In this document: piece by piece, positions 1-5,070 of the stretch
Layout of the letters: every line of letters starts with the position of its first letter
Position numbering within the stretch: position 1 is the stretch's first letter
Assembly (NCBI GenBank): GCA_903958995.1
Contig: CAJBVG010000285.1
Coordinates: forward strand, 1-5,070
Direction: 5' to 3'
Origin: an uncultured bacterium
GTDB taxonomy: Bacteria > Bacteroidota > Bacteroidia > Sphingobacteriales > Sphingobacteriaceae
DNA: 5,070 bases
The notes under the pieces: model-generated
Told to the model about the DNA's origin: nothing
Databases searched by the model: none
The model's input: only the letters and a program-made list of their open reading frames with translations
Translations under genes and position numbers: made by a program

Positions 1-2
1 CA

Positions 3-1355
3 TTATCACAATTAATAGATAATATTTTAATCACAGCACCTGCAGGTTCTGCAGCCGGTTTTGATGTAAATCCATTGAACCCTACTAATACTGCTTCATT
101 AAGAACTTACAATGAAGCTACAAGTGGTTCATCAAATAATGGTTGGACAGACCCTACGAACATTACCAATACAATTACAACTGGTAAAGGCATGGAAGTG
201 TTTGTTCGAGGAACAAGAGGATTAGCAAATCCTTACTTAAATTGGACTACCCCAGACAATGTTACTATTGATTATGTTGGAGCATTGAATACTGGATCGA
301 TTAGTCCGACAATTACTTATACTCCTTCTGTTGGTGGCGCAACTACTGCCGATGGATTCAATTTAGTGGGTAACCCATATGCAAGTTCTATAGATTTCAC
401 GAATAATGGATTAACATTAACGAGAGTTGATGATAAATTTTGGAGCTATAATCCGAATACAGGATCTTATGGTATCTATGATGCTGGTTTAGCTGATAGT
501 ACAAATTCTATTACAAGATACATTGCAAGCGGACAAGCATTCTTTATAAGAGCAAATGCAGCTTCACCTGTAATTACATTTACAGAAGCTATTAAAGTAG
601 CCGCAACAGGCAATAACTATTTTAAAGGAAATGCTAGTCAGGGCACACACCCTATTTTAAGAATTAAAATCAGCAATGATAGTTTAAATGCTGACGAAGC
701 TTTAATTGTACTTGATGAAAACGCATCATGCAACGCTGGCGATGTACACGATGCTGGAAAATTATTTAATGACGCCTTGAATGTGTATACTGTTTCAGAC
801 GACAATTCGAATTTAACCATTAATGCATTACCATGTATTAAAAATGTGGATACGATTAAGGTTTCAGTATTTAGTTATAATGGATCAAGTATCATGACTA
901 CCCCACATCATTTTGAATTCAGTGGAATGTCTTCATTCCCTAGTTCAAAATACATTTATTTGAAAGACGAATACACGAATACATTGACCAATTTAAATTC
1001 AACTTCTACGTACGATTTCAATATTACAGCTGATGCTGTAAGTTGGGGAAACACACGATTTAAATTATTATTTGCGAATAGTAGTTTAGGATTGAATTCA
1101 GCTCAATTAAACAATACAATTGAATTGTTCCCTAATCCAGCGAGTACAGAAATTAATTTAAAATTCAATACAAATACGACTGATGATCGTATGACCTATC
1201 AAATAGTTGATGTATTAGGTAAAGTTATTTTAGAAGGAACAACTGACGTGCAAAATCATATTGCAAAGATCAATATTGAATCAGTTACTAATGGACAGTA
1301 CATCCTTAGATCAACAACAAATTCAACTACGAGTACTATACGTTTCGTAAAATAA
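3..1355 (+). CDS. C-terminal part of a large T9SS-secreted surface protein (type A sorting domain), 5' end outside window
   Basis: The reading frame is open from the left edge (first full codon at 3) to TAA at 1353-1355, giving 450 residues. No start is called: the TTG at 75 is internal, since the coding frame continues upstream of it. Numbering from position 3, residues about 60-190 form a module widespread in Bacteroidota surface proteins, with GKGMEVFVRG, then FNLVGNPYASSIDF near 119-132, FWSYNP, and SGQAFFIRA near 176-184. Residues about 215-360 form a beta-rich part with DAGKLFND and RFKLLFA. The last about 75 residues (from LFPNPAS at 1125) are a T9SS type A sorting domain, with the later LGKVILEG and NGQYILRS strands and a basic end, RFVK. 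By family knowledge, such proteins cross the inner membrane by Sec and the outer membrane by T9SS, and are then anchored or released after C-terminal cleavage. The ligand or activity is unknown because the N-terminal part is missing. No catalytic motif is visible. Adhesin or structural role is inference. Confidence 0.93.
   Translation, partial: LSQLIDNILITAPAGSAAGFDVNPLNPTNTASLRTYNEATSGSSNNGWTDPTNITNTITTGKGMEVFVRGTRGLANPYLNWTTPDNVTIDYVGALNTGSISPTITYTPSVGGATTADGFNLVGNPYASSIDFTNNGLTLTRVDDKFWSYNPNTGSYGIYDAGLADSTNSITRYIASGQAFFIRANAASPVITFTEAIKVAATGNNYFKGNASQGTHPILRIKISNDSLNADEALIVLDENASCNAGDVHDAGKLFNDALNVYTVSDDNSNLTINALPCIKNVDTIKVSVFSYNGSSIMTTPHHFEFSGMSSFPSSKYIYLKDEYTNTLTNLNSTSTYDFNITADAVSWGNTRFKLLFANSSLGLNSAQLNNTIELFPNPASTEINLKFNTNTTDDRMTYQIVDVLGKVILEGTTDVQNHIAKINIESVTNGQYILRSTTNSTTSTIRFVK
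1119..1352 (+). other. T9SS type A C-terminal sorting domain (coding segment)
   Basis: This segment encodes the final about 78 residues of the left-hand surface protein. It starts with the classic LFPNPAS motif, continues with a hydrophobic strand ending EINLKF, then YQIVDVLGKVILEG, and closes with NGQYILRS and a short Lys/Arg-containing end. This order (FPNP, LGK, NGxYxL) matches the Por secretion system sorting domain that directs cargo to the type IX translocon. It is the strongest taxonomic marker in the window. Confidence 0.93.
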
Positions 1356-1408
1356 TTTAAGTTCGGCTATTATATTTTACCCATTAGAGTAATAGCCAAA
1401 CTTAAATT
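1354..1408. terminator. Bidirectional intrinsic terminator between convergent genes
   Basis: Arms TTTAAGTTCGGCTATTA (1356-1372) and TAATAGCCAAACTTAAA (1390-1406) are complementary at 16 of 17 positions around a 17-base loop, and the stem gains two A-T pairs outward (1354-1355 with 1407-1408). On the + strand the stem is followed by a run of six T (1407-1412) directly after the surface-protein stop codon. On the - strand it lies 38 bases past the kinase stop and is followed by TTATTTTA. The single mismatch (C1364 against A1398) is an unpaired C/A in the + transcript but a G-U wobble in the - transcript, so the hairpin is continuous on the kinase side. Confidence 0.8.
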
Positions 1409-1443
1409 TTTTAAAAATTTATTATCTAAAAATTACTTGATAC

Positions 1444-3285
1444 TTATTTTTTAATAATAAGATAAAAGCAAGTACCCTGACTCTCTTTCGAATCAAAACC
1501 TATAACGGATCCATTCGCTTCAGAAAACTCTTTACAGAGGCTTAATGCTAGTCCACTACCCTTCTCATTATTTGTTCCTAATCTAACTTTAGGTGAAGGC
1601 TGAAAAATAGTATCTGAATATGTGTAAGGAATACCAATCCCATTATCACGAATATTCAGTTTCACTTTTGAATCTTCAATAGTTTCAGCATCAATTATAA
1701 TTTTAGATCCAGAGTAACTGAATTTAATCGCATTGGCTAAAAGATTCCTAATGATGAAATCGAAATGGTCTTTATCGTATTTCACAGTAAGATCTGAAGG
1801 AATATTAATTTCAATAGAAATTTGTTTAGAAAATAGCTGAGCTTGAAATAAATCTACGTTTTTATCAACCTCATGTTTTAATTCAAAGTTTAAAACGTTT
1901 ACATTAACACCTTTCAATTGAGCTTGCCCCCATTTCAATAAATTCTCAAGCGTTTCAAGCGTAACATCGGTTTGAGAAGTTAAGTCTTTTATAATTTTTG
2001 TTTGATCTTCTTTTGTAAATGTATTTTGGTCTATCTCATTTAAAACGGTAATAATGTTATGTAATGGAGATTTCAAATCGTGAGCAATAATAGAAAGTAA
2101 TTTATCTTTAACATTATTAGATTTATTTAATTTAATATTTAAAGCATTTCGTTTACGAAGCGAGTAAATTAGAATAATAACAACCAAAAAAGTTGCTATG
2201 GCAATTAATAAATAAGTTGACTTTTCTAGATTATTTTTCTCGTTTATTAGCGTTAGCTTTTCTAATTCATTTGTAGATTTTGCAACTTCATAATTAGCTT
2301 CCAATAAACTAATGCTTTCTTTAGCATCCATGCTATAAACACTATCCATTGCTACATCGTATAATTTATATTCGGATAAAGCTAACTTATCATTTCCTTG
2401 AGCAGCATAAACATCACTCATTAATTTATGATTATCGGCTATTAAATCTAATACTTCATATTTAACCGCTAAACCTATAGATTTTTTTGCAAATGATAAG
2501 GATAAGCCAGGATCATTAAGTTTATTCACTTTAGCTAATCCATAATAAATATGGGCTAGTTGGACTGGGAATATGCCCATTTTAGCTAATGATAATGCAT
2601 TTGAATAATGTTGATTTGCTTTGGAATTTTCATTTAATTTCACTGCACAATCACCTGTAAGGATAAGTAGCTGTATAAGGTTTAAATCTGGTGTATTGAT
2701 ATCAAATAAAGAGATCCCTTCTTCGAGGTTTTTAAGTGCTAGTGAATAATTACCTAACTCAAATTCTATCTGACCTTTATTCCCTAAATAATTTACTTTA
2801 AGATTAATGTCCTTTCCCAAATCGTTTAAATTAATTTTAGATAAATAATAATTTGCTTTATTATATTCTTCTAATGCAGAATATACAGAGGTAAGATTAA
2901 TACATACTGCATATAAAACTGTAGTATCTTTATATTTCTCTGCATATAATAAACACCTCAATAAATAATTTGCAGAATGAGGATAATCTCCTCTATAAGA
3001 TTCAATGATACCAAACTGTAAATAGCAATCTATTATTTTGCGCTCTTCTTTAAGTGTATTATAAATCTCAAAAGATTTATTTAAAAATAAAGTAGCCGAA
3101 TCATAATTAGCACGATTAGTATATATAGATGATAATTGAGCATATGCTTCTGCAACATTTTTTTTATCAGAATTTGTTTTTGTAACCAATAATAATGAAT
3201 CCATTACATTATTGGCAAAACAATTAAATGATAATAATAGTGCAAAAAACAAAAGCTTCAAACTTTTATGTTGGGGAGTAAACAT
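1444..3285 (-). CDS. TPR-containing transmembrane sensor histidine kinase
   Basis: Complete 613-residue gene. The ATG at 3285 is the only possible ATG start: an in-frame TAA sits just upstream (3304-3306). Residues 1-24 are a signal peptide (basic start, then LKLLFFALLLSF, likely cut after NCFA). Residues about 42-318 hold about seven degenerate TPR-like helix pairs, followed by a probable coiled coil (320-357) and one membrane helix (about 357-376) with RKR on the cytoplasmic side. The kinase core follows: HisKA H-box SIIAHDLKSPL with phosphoacceptor His402; N-box NLLANAIKFS (Asn514, Asn518); G1 DNGIGIP (547-553); F-box IFQP (560-563); G2 GSGLALSLC (576-584), where Ala580 replaces the second Gly usual in GTGLGL. 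The catalytic residues look intact. By family knowledge, such proteins sense a periplasmic or envelope cue, autophosphorylate, and pass phosphate to a response regulator. There is no receiver or DNA-binding domain here and no regulator gene nearby, so partner and signal are unknown. It is transcribed alone, ending at the bidirectional hairpin. Confidence 0.95.
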   Translation of the reverse strand: MFTPQHKSLKLLFFALLLSFNCFANNVMDSLLLVTKTNSDKKNVAEAYAQLSSIYTNRANYDSATLFLNKSFEIYNTLKEERKIIDCYLQFGIIESYRGDYPHSANYLLRCLLYAEKYKDTTVLYAVCINLTSVYSALEEYNKANYYLSKINLNDLGKDINLKVNYLGNKGQIEFELGNYSLALKNLEEGISLFDINTPDLNLIQLLILTGDCAVKLNENSKANQHYSNALSLAKMGIFPVQLAHIYYGLAKVNKLNDPGLSLSFAKKSIGLAVKYEVLDLIADNHKLMSDVYAAQGNDKLALSEYKLYDVAMDSVYSMDAKESISLLEANYEVAKSTNELEKLTLINEKNNLEKSTYLLIAIATFLVVIILIYSLRKRNALNIKLNKSNNVKDKLLSIIAHDLKSPLHNIITVLNEIDQNTFTKEDQTKIIKDLTSQTDVTLETLENLLKWGQAQLKGVNVNVLNFELKHEVDKNVDLFQAQLFSKQISIEINIPSDLTVKYDKDHFDFIIRNLLANAIKFSYSGSKIIIDAETIEDSKVKLNIRDNGIGIPYTYSDTIFQPSPKVRLGTNNEKGSGLALSLCKEFSEANGSVIGFDSKESQGTCFYLIIKK

Positions 3286-3327
3286 ATTGTTGAGATGTGT
3301 TGTTTAAGTAAATTTATTAAGCGCTTC

Positions 3328-3369
3328 TATGTTCTAAACTAGCAAAATATTTGAAGATATTATGTTCTA
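3328..3369. repeat. 9-bp direct repeat TATGTTCTA, two copies 33 bp apart
   Basis: TATGTTCTA occurs at 3328-3336 and again at 3361-3369. On the kinase's strand it reads TAGAACATA and lies 43-51 and 76-84 bases before the start codon. A spacing of 33 bp is about three helical turns, so both copies would face the same side of the DNA, as expected for cooperative protein binding. In such AT-rich DNA, chance is a real alternative. Confidence 0.35.
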
Positions 3370-3403
3370 TTTTAACTTTTCTTTAATCTATAATGCCGCT
3401 TTG

Positions 3404-3424
3404 GGACTAAAAATGGACTAAAAA
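3404..3424. repeat. 10-bp tandem direct repeat GGACTAAAAA, 11-bp period
   Basis: GGACTAAAAA is present at 3404-3413 and 3415-3424, separated by one base. An 11-bp period places both half-sites on one DNA face. This is the geometry used by OmpR/PhoB-type response regulators, although the bases match no site I recognise. It lies 119-139 bases before the kinase start and 226-246 before the adhesin start, so it could act on either. The function is inferred from geometry only. Confidence 0.35.
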
Positions 3425-3464
3425 CAAGATAAAATGCTTCCAATTTTTAGCTAAATCGGTTTAT

Positions 3465-3480
3465 TTTGGGAATACCCAAA
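3465..3480. repeat. Inverted repeat TTTGGG-AATA-CCCAAA
   Basis: Perfect 6-bp arms around a 4-base spacer. It stands out because it contains two of the few G/C triplets in the intergenic region. The left arm overlaps the near-match promoter element TTATTTTG (3461-3468). It is followed by no T-run on the + strand, so an operator is more plausible than a terminator. The half-site TTTGGGA also occurs singly at 3400-3406. Confidence 0.35.
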
Positions 3481-3557
3481 CTCATGCTTTCTTAAGTAAA
3501 TGAATTTCAAATTTCATTTTGTGTTAAAAATCGATGCATTTGGAACTAACATATTCC

Positions 3558-3585
3558 TATTTAGATTATGATAATCATATTTAGA
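3558..3585. repeat. TATTTAGA direct repeats flanking palindrome TATGATAATCATA
   Basis: TATTTAGA occurs at 3558-3565 and 3578-3585, a 20-bp period (about two turns). Between them sits a perfect 6-1-6 palindrome, TATGATAATCATA (3567-3579), and a further ATATGAT half-site follows at 3591-3597. The cluster is 65-92 bases before the adhesin ATG, a suitable place for an operator or upstream activator site of that gene. In AT-rich DNA such matches can arise by chance, so only the pattern itself is certain. Confidence 0.35.
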
Positions 3586-3649
3586 ATACAATATGATTCT
3601 GCTGTAATAAGCACGGCTTTTGATTTACCATCTTCAAAATTCATAAAAA

Positions 3650-5070
3650 ATGAAAACGAGGATAATCAAATCGACAAGAAATCTAATTATCATTCTATTT
3701 ACTCTATTCTTTAGTAAATCAATAGAAGCAGCTACAGTTACATCAGTAACATCGGGTAATTGGGGCAGTCCGACTACCTGGTCAATAACTTCTAGATCAA
3801 CAAATGGATCTATTACAGCCGCAACAAATTCTAAAACAGTTACTGGTGGAATTCTAACAAACTTTAAGACTACATTGAGAGCAGGCAATCAAATTCTAAA
3901 CACCTCTAATGCTGTTATTGGAACTGTAGCTAGCATTGAAAGCAACACCAGTCTAACACTAGTTGCCAATGCCTCTTCCGCAATGAATAATGCAGGCTGG
4001 AATTCAAGAGGAGTAGTTTCGATTGATGGAGTAGTAATTGCATCTAGTCATACCATTACTATGAATACTACTGATACCTGTGTATCATTAACATTTGCAG
4101 CTGCTTCGTCCAATACAACTATGAATTTTAATGATAATACAAGATTAACCGTAACTGGAACTGTAATCATGCAAAACCCAAATACTAATTTTGTAACTAC
4201 ACTAAATATTAATAATGGAGCATTGACATGTAATGCACTTACAACTTCAGGAACACTCGCTACTCGTAGAACGAATATTAATATTATAAATGGTTCATTA
4301 GATATTAATGGTACTTATTCTTCGTCTAATGTAGCTGGAACAACCATAAATATATCAGGTACAGGAAGCATAAATTTTGGTGGAAACGTTTCAAGTTCTT
4401 TTACTTTTATTCCTGGAACAAGTAGCACCGTGATTTATGATGGTAGCTCAATCCAAACTTGCAAACAAGCAACTTATAATAATTTGACACTTTCTGGTTC
4501 GGGTGTAAAAACAACAACTTCGTGTACGGTAAATAATATATTAAAAATTGAAGGTTCTGCAACTTTAAGTACTGCAGTTAGCTATGGCACGGCTGCAGGG
4601 TTAGTATACAATACAAATATAAGTAGAACAGCTTCTTCTTCCGAATGGCCTACAACTTTTTCAGGCACACAGGGAGTAGAAATTAAAAATACAGGAGTAA
4701 TTACCCTTAATACTGCTAAAATAATGGAAAATAGTGTTCCATTAAAAATAAATGAATCATCAAGTTTAAGTACTAATAATTTTATTTTAACATTTTATGG
4801 GAACTTTATAAATAATGGAACTCTAAATGCGGGTACTTCTAATATATTCATCGGAGGAACACTAGCTTCACAAGAAATTGGAAAAATTAATACATCGGGA
4901 AACATTGATTGTTCAAAAACAAGTGGATTTGCCACATTTACTGGGAATATAATTTGTAAAAAGCTTACTTCTACTGCTACGCTGAGTGTATTATCATTTG
5001 GCTTCGCAACAAATGTTCATGAAGTTGACACGATAAACTTATCAAGAGGTACTATATATGGAGGAAGTAG
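3650..5070 (+). CDS. N-terminal part of a large secreted adhesin-like repeat protein, 3' end outside window
   Basis: The frame is open from ATG 3650 to the right edge (473 full codons, no stop). An in-frame TAA at 3644-3646 excludes an earlier start. Residues 1-27 are a signal peptide (basic start, then NLIIILFTLFF, cut near IEA/AT). Next comes SGNWGSPTTW (35-44), the G-N-W...T-W motif often seen at the start of Bacteroidota surface proteins. Residues about 47-118 are an inserted small domain with IGTVASIESNTSLTL (90-104). GVVSIDGVVIASSHTITM (121-138) resumes the motif region. Residues 157-247 are beta-strand repeats. Residues 262-310 include YDGSSIQT and YNNLTLSGSGVKT, a recurring element of these adhesins. 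Composition is rich in Thr, Asn and Ser, as in beta-helix or beta-solenoid proteins. No enzyme motif is visible. A C-terminal T9SS sorting domain is expected by analogy but lies outside the window. The gene is divergent from the kinase. Confidence 0.9.
   Translation, partial: MKTRIIKSTRNLIIILFTLFFSKSIEAATVTSVTSGNWGSPTTWSITSRSTNGSITAATNSKTVTGGILTNFKTTLRAGNQILNTSNAVIGTVASIESNTSLTLVANASSAMNNAGWNSRGVVSIDGVVIASSHTITMNTTDTCVSLTFAAASSNTTMNFNDNTRLTVTGTVIMQNPNTNFVTTLNINNGALTCNALTTSGTLATRRTNINIINGSLDINGTYSSSNVAGTTINISGTGSINFGGNVSSSFTFIPGTSSTVIYDGSSIQTCKQATYNNLTLSGSGVKTTTSCTVNNILKIEGSATLSTAVSYGTAAGLVYNTNISRTASSSEWPTTFSGTQGVEIKNTGVITLNTAKIMENSVPLKINESSSLSTNNFILTFYGNFINNGTLNAGTSNIFIGGTLASQEIGKINTSGNIDCSKTSGFATFTGNIICKKLTSTATLSVLSFGFATNVHEVDTINLSRGTIYGGS
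4118..4390 (+). repeat. Four degenerate beta-strand repeats of about 23-27 residues in the adhesin
   Basis: Within the right-hand surface protein, four aligned units can be read: TMNFNDNTRLTVTGTV (from residue 157), TLNINNGALTCNAL (184), NINIINGSLDINGT (209) and TINISGTGSINFGGNV (232). Each has the plan T-hydrophobic-N-hydrophobic-x-x-G/T-x-hydrophobic, with steps of 27, 25 and 23 residues. This is the pattern of successive rungs in a right-handed beta-helix or similar solenoid. The repeat is at protein level; the DNA is too diverged to be a recent duplication. Confidence 0.6.

Larger units (their letters stand above)
3286..3649. promoter_or_regulatory. Divergent intergenic control region between kinase and adhesin gene
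   Basis: This 364-base, very AT-rich gap must hold the start signals for both the leftward kinase and the rightward adhesin gene. I find no exact match on either strand to the Bacteroidota housekeeping -7 element TAnnTTTG with a properly spaced TTTG at -33. Near matches are TTATTTTG (3461-3468, +), TGCATTTG (3535-3542, +) and TATTTTG on the - strand (3343-3349), each with a base change or wrong spacing. The region contains several short repeats, listed separately. Both start codons have A-rich leaders (AACAAT before the kinase, CATAAAAA before the adhesin) instead of a Shine-Dalgarno motif, as is usual in this phylum. No credible gene or structured RNA is visible. Confidence 0.6.

Noticed and set aside
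75..77. TTG as the start codon of the left-hand surface protein
   Set aside because: The same frame is open upstream to the window edge, the N-terminus would lack a signal peptide that a T9SS cargo needs, and the upstream residues continue the same domain.
638..820. 60-codon open frame on the - strand
   Set aside because: It lies wholly inside the well-supported surface-protein gene on the opposite strand; its translation shows no recognisable motif and there is no start signal.
3283..3285. Kinase as a lipoprotein (Cys22 near the signal peptide end)
   Set aside because: The residues before Cys22 (SFN) do not fit a lipobox, and a downstream membrane helix already anchors the protein.
3319..3326. 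8-bp palindrome AAGCGCTT in the kinase leader
   Set aside because: Too short and isolated to call an operator or attachment site without a second copy.
3362..3421. Possible 19-residue peptide (ATG to TAA, + strand) in the intergenic region
   Set aside because: Short enough to occur by chance in AT-rich DNA; no ribosome-binding context and it overlaps the repeat at 3404-3424, so I see no support for translation.
3461..3542. Promoter -7 elements TTATTTTG and TGCATTTG for the adhesin gene
   Set aside because: Each differs from TAnnTTTG by one base, and I find no TTTG at the right upstream distance (the nearest TTG before TGCATTTG is only 13 bases away), so I do not call a promoter.
3634..3888. 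84-codon open frame on the - strand
   Set aside because: It is antisense to the signal peptide and first domain of the right-hand adhesin, whose frame has a signal peptide, family motifs and no stop over 1.4 kb. The antisense product has no family features.

Overview
The window looks like chromosomal DNA of an AT-rich member of the Bacteroidota (Flavobacteriia/Cytophagia/Chitinophagia-like; I cannot place it lower). The evidence is a C-terminal type A sorting domain of the type IX secretion system (T9SS), a found-mainly-in-Bacteroidota architecture of secreted TPR domain plus transmembrane segment plus histidine kinase, beta-rich Thr/Asn/Ser-heavy surface proteins, and start codons preceded by A-rich sequence rather than a Shine-Dalgarno motif.

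Layout: (1) positions 3-1355, + strand, the last 450 residues of a large T9SS-exported surface protein whose start lies left of the window. (2) 1354-1408, a long hairpin between convergent genes that can serve as a terminator for both strands. (3) 1444-3285, - strand, a complete 613-residue membrane sensor histidine kinase with about seven periplasmic TPR-like units. (4) 3286-3649, a divergent intergenic region of 364 bases with several short direct and inverted repeats and no convincing gene. (5) 3650-5070, + strand, the first 473 residues of a second large secreted adhesin-like protein that runs off the right edge without a stop. It has a signal peptide, a split G-N-W/T-W motif region, and a run of about 24-residue beta-strand repeats.

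The kinase is transcribed alone, convergent with one surface-protein gene and divergent from the other. No response regulator, porin/SusCD pair or enzyme lies in the window, so the kinase's partner and signal cannot be read from here. The two surface-protein fragments show the two ends of an architecture common in Bacteroidota (secretion signal, beta-repeat adhesin body, 'GNPY' module, T9SS sorting domain), so they may be paralogues, but they do not overlap and this cannot be tested inside the window. I see no mobile element, CRISPR array, RNA gene or clearly new system. The most worthwhile leads are the small domain inserted in the second adhesin and the repeat-rich shared control region.
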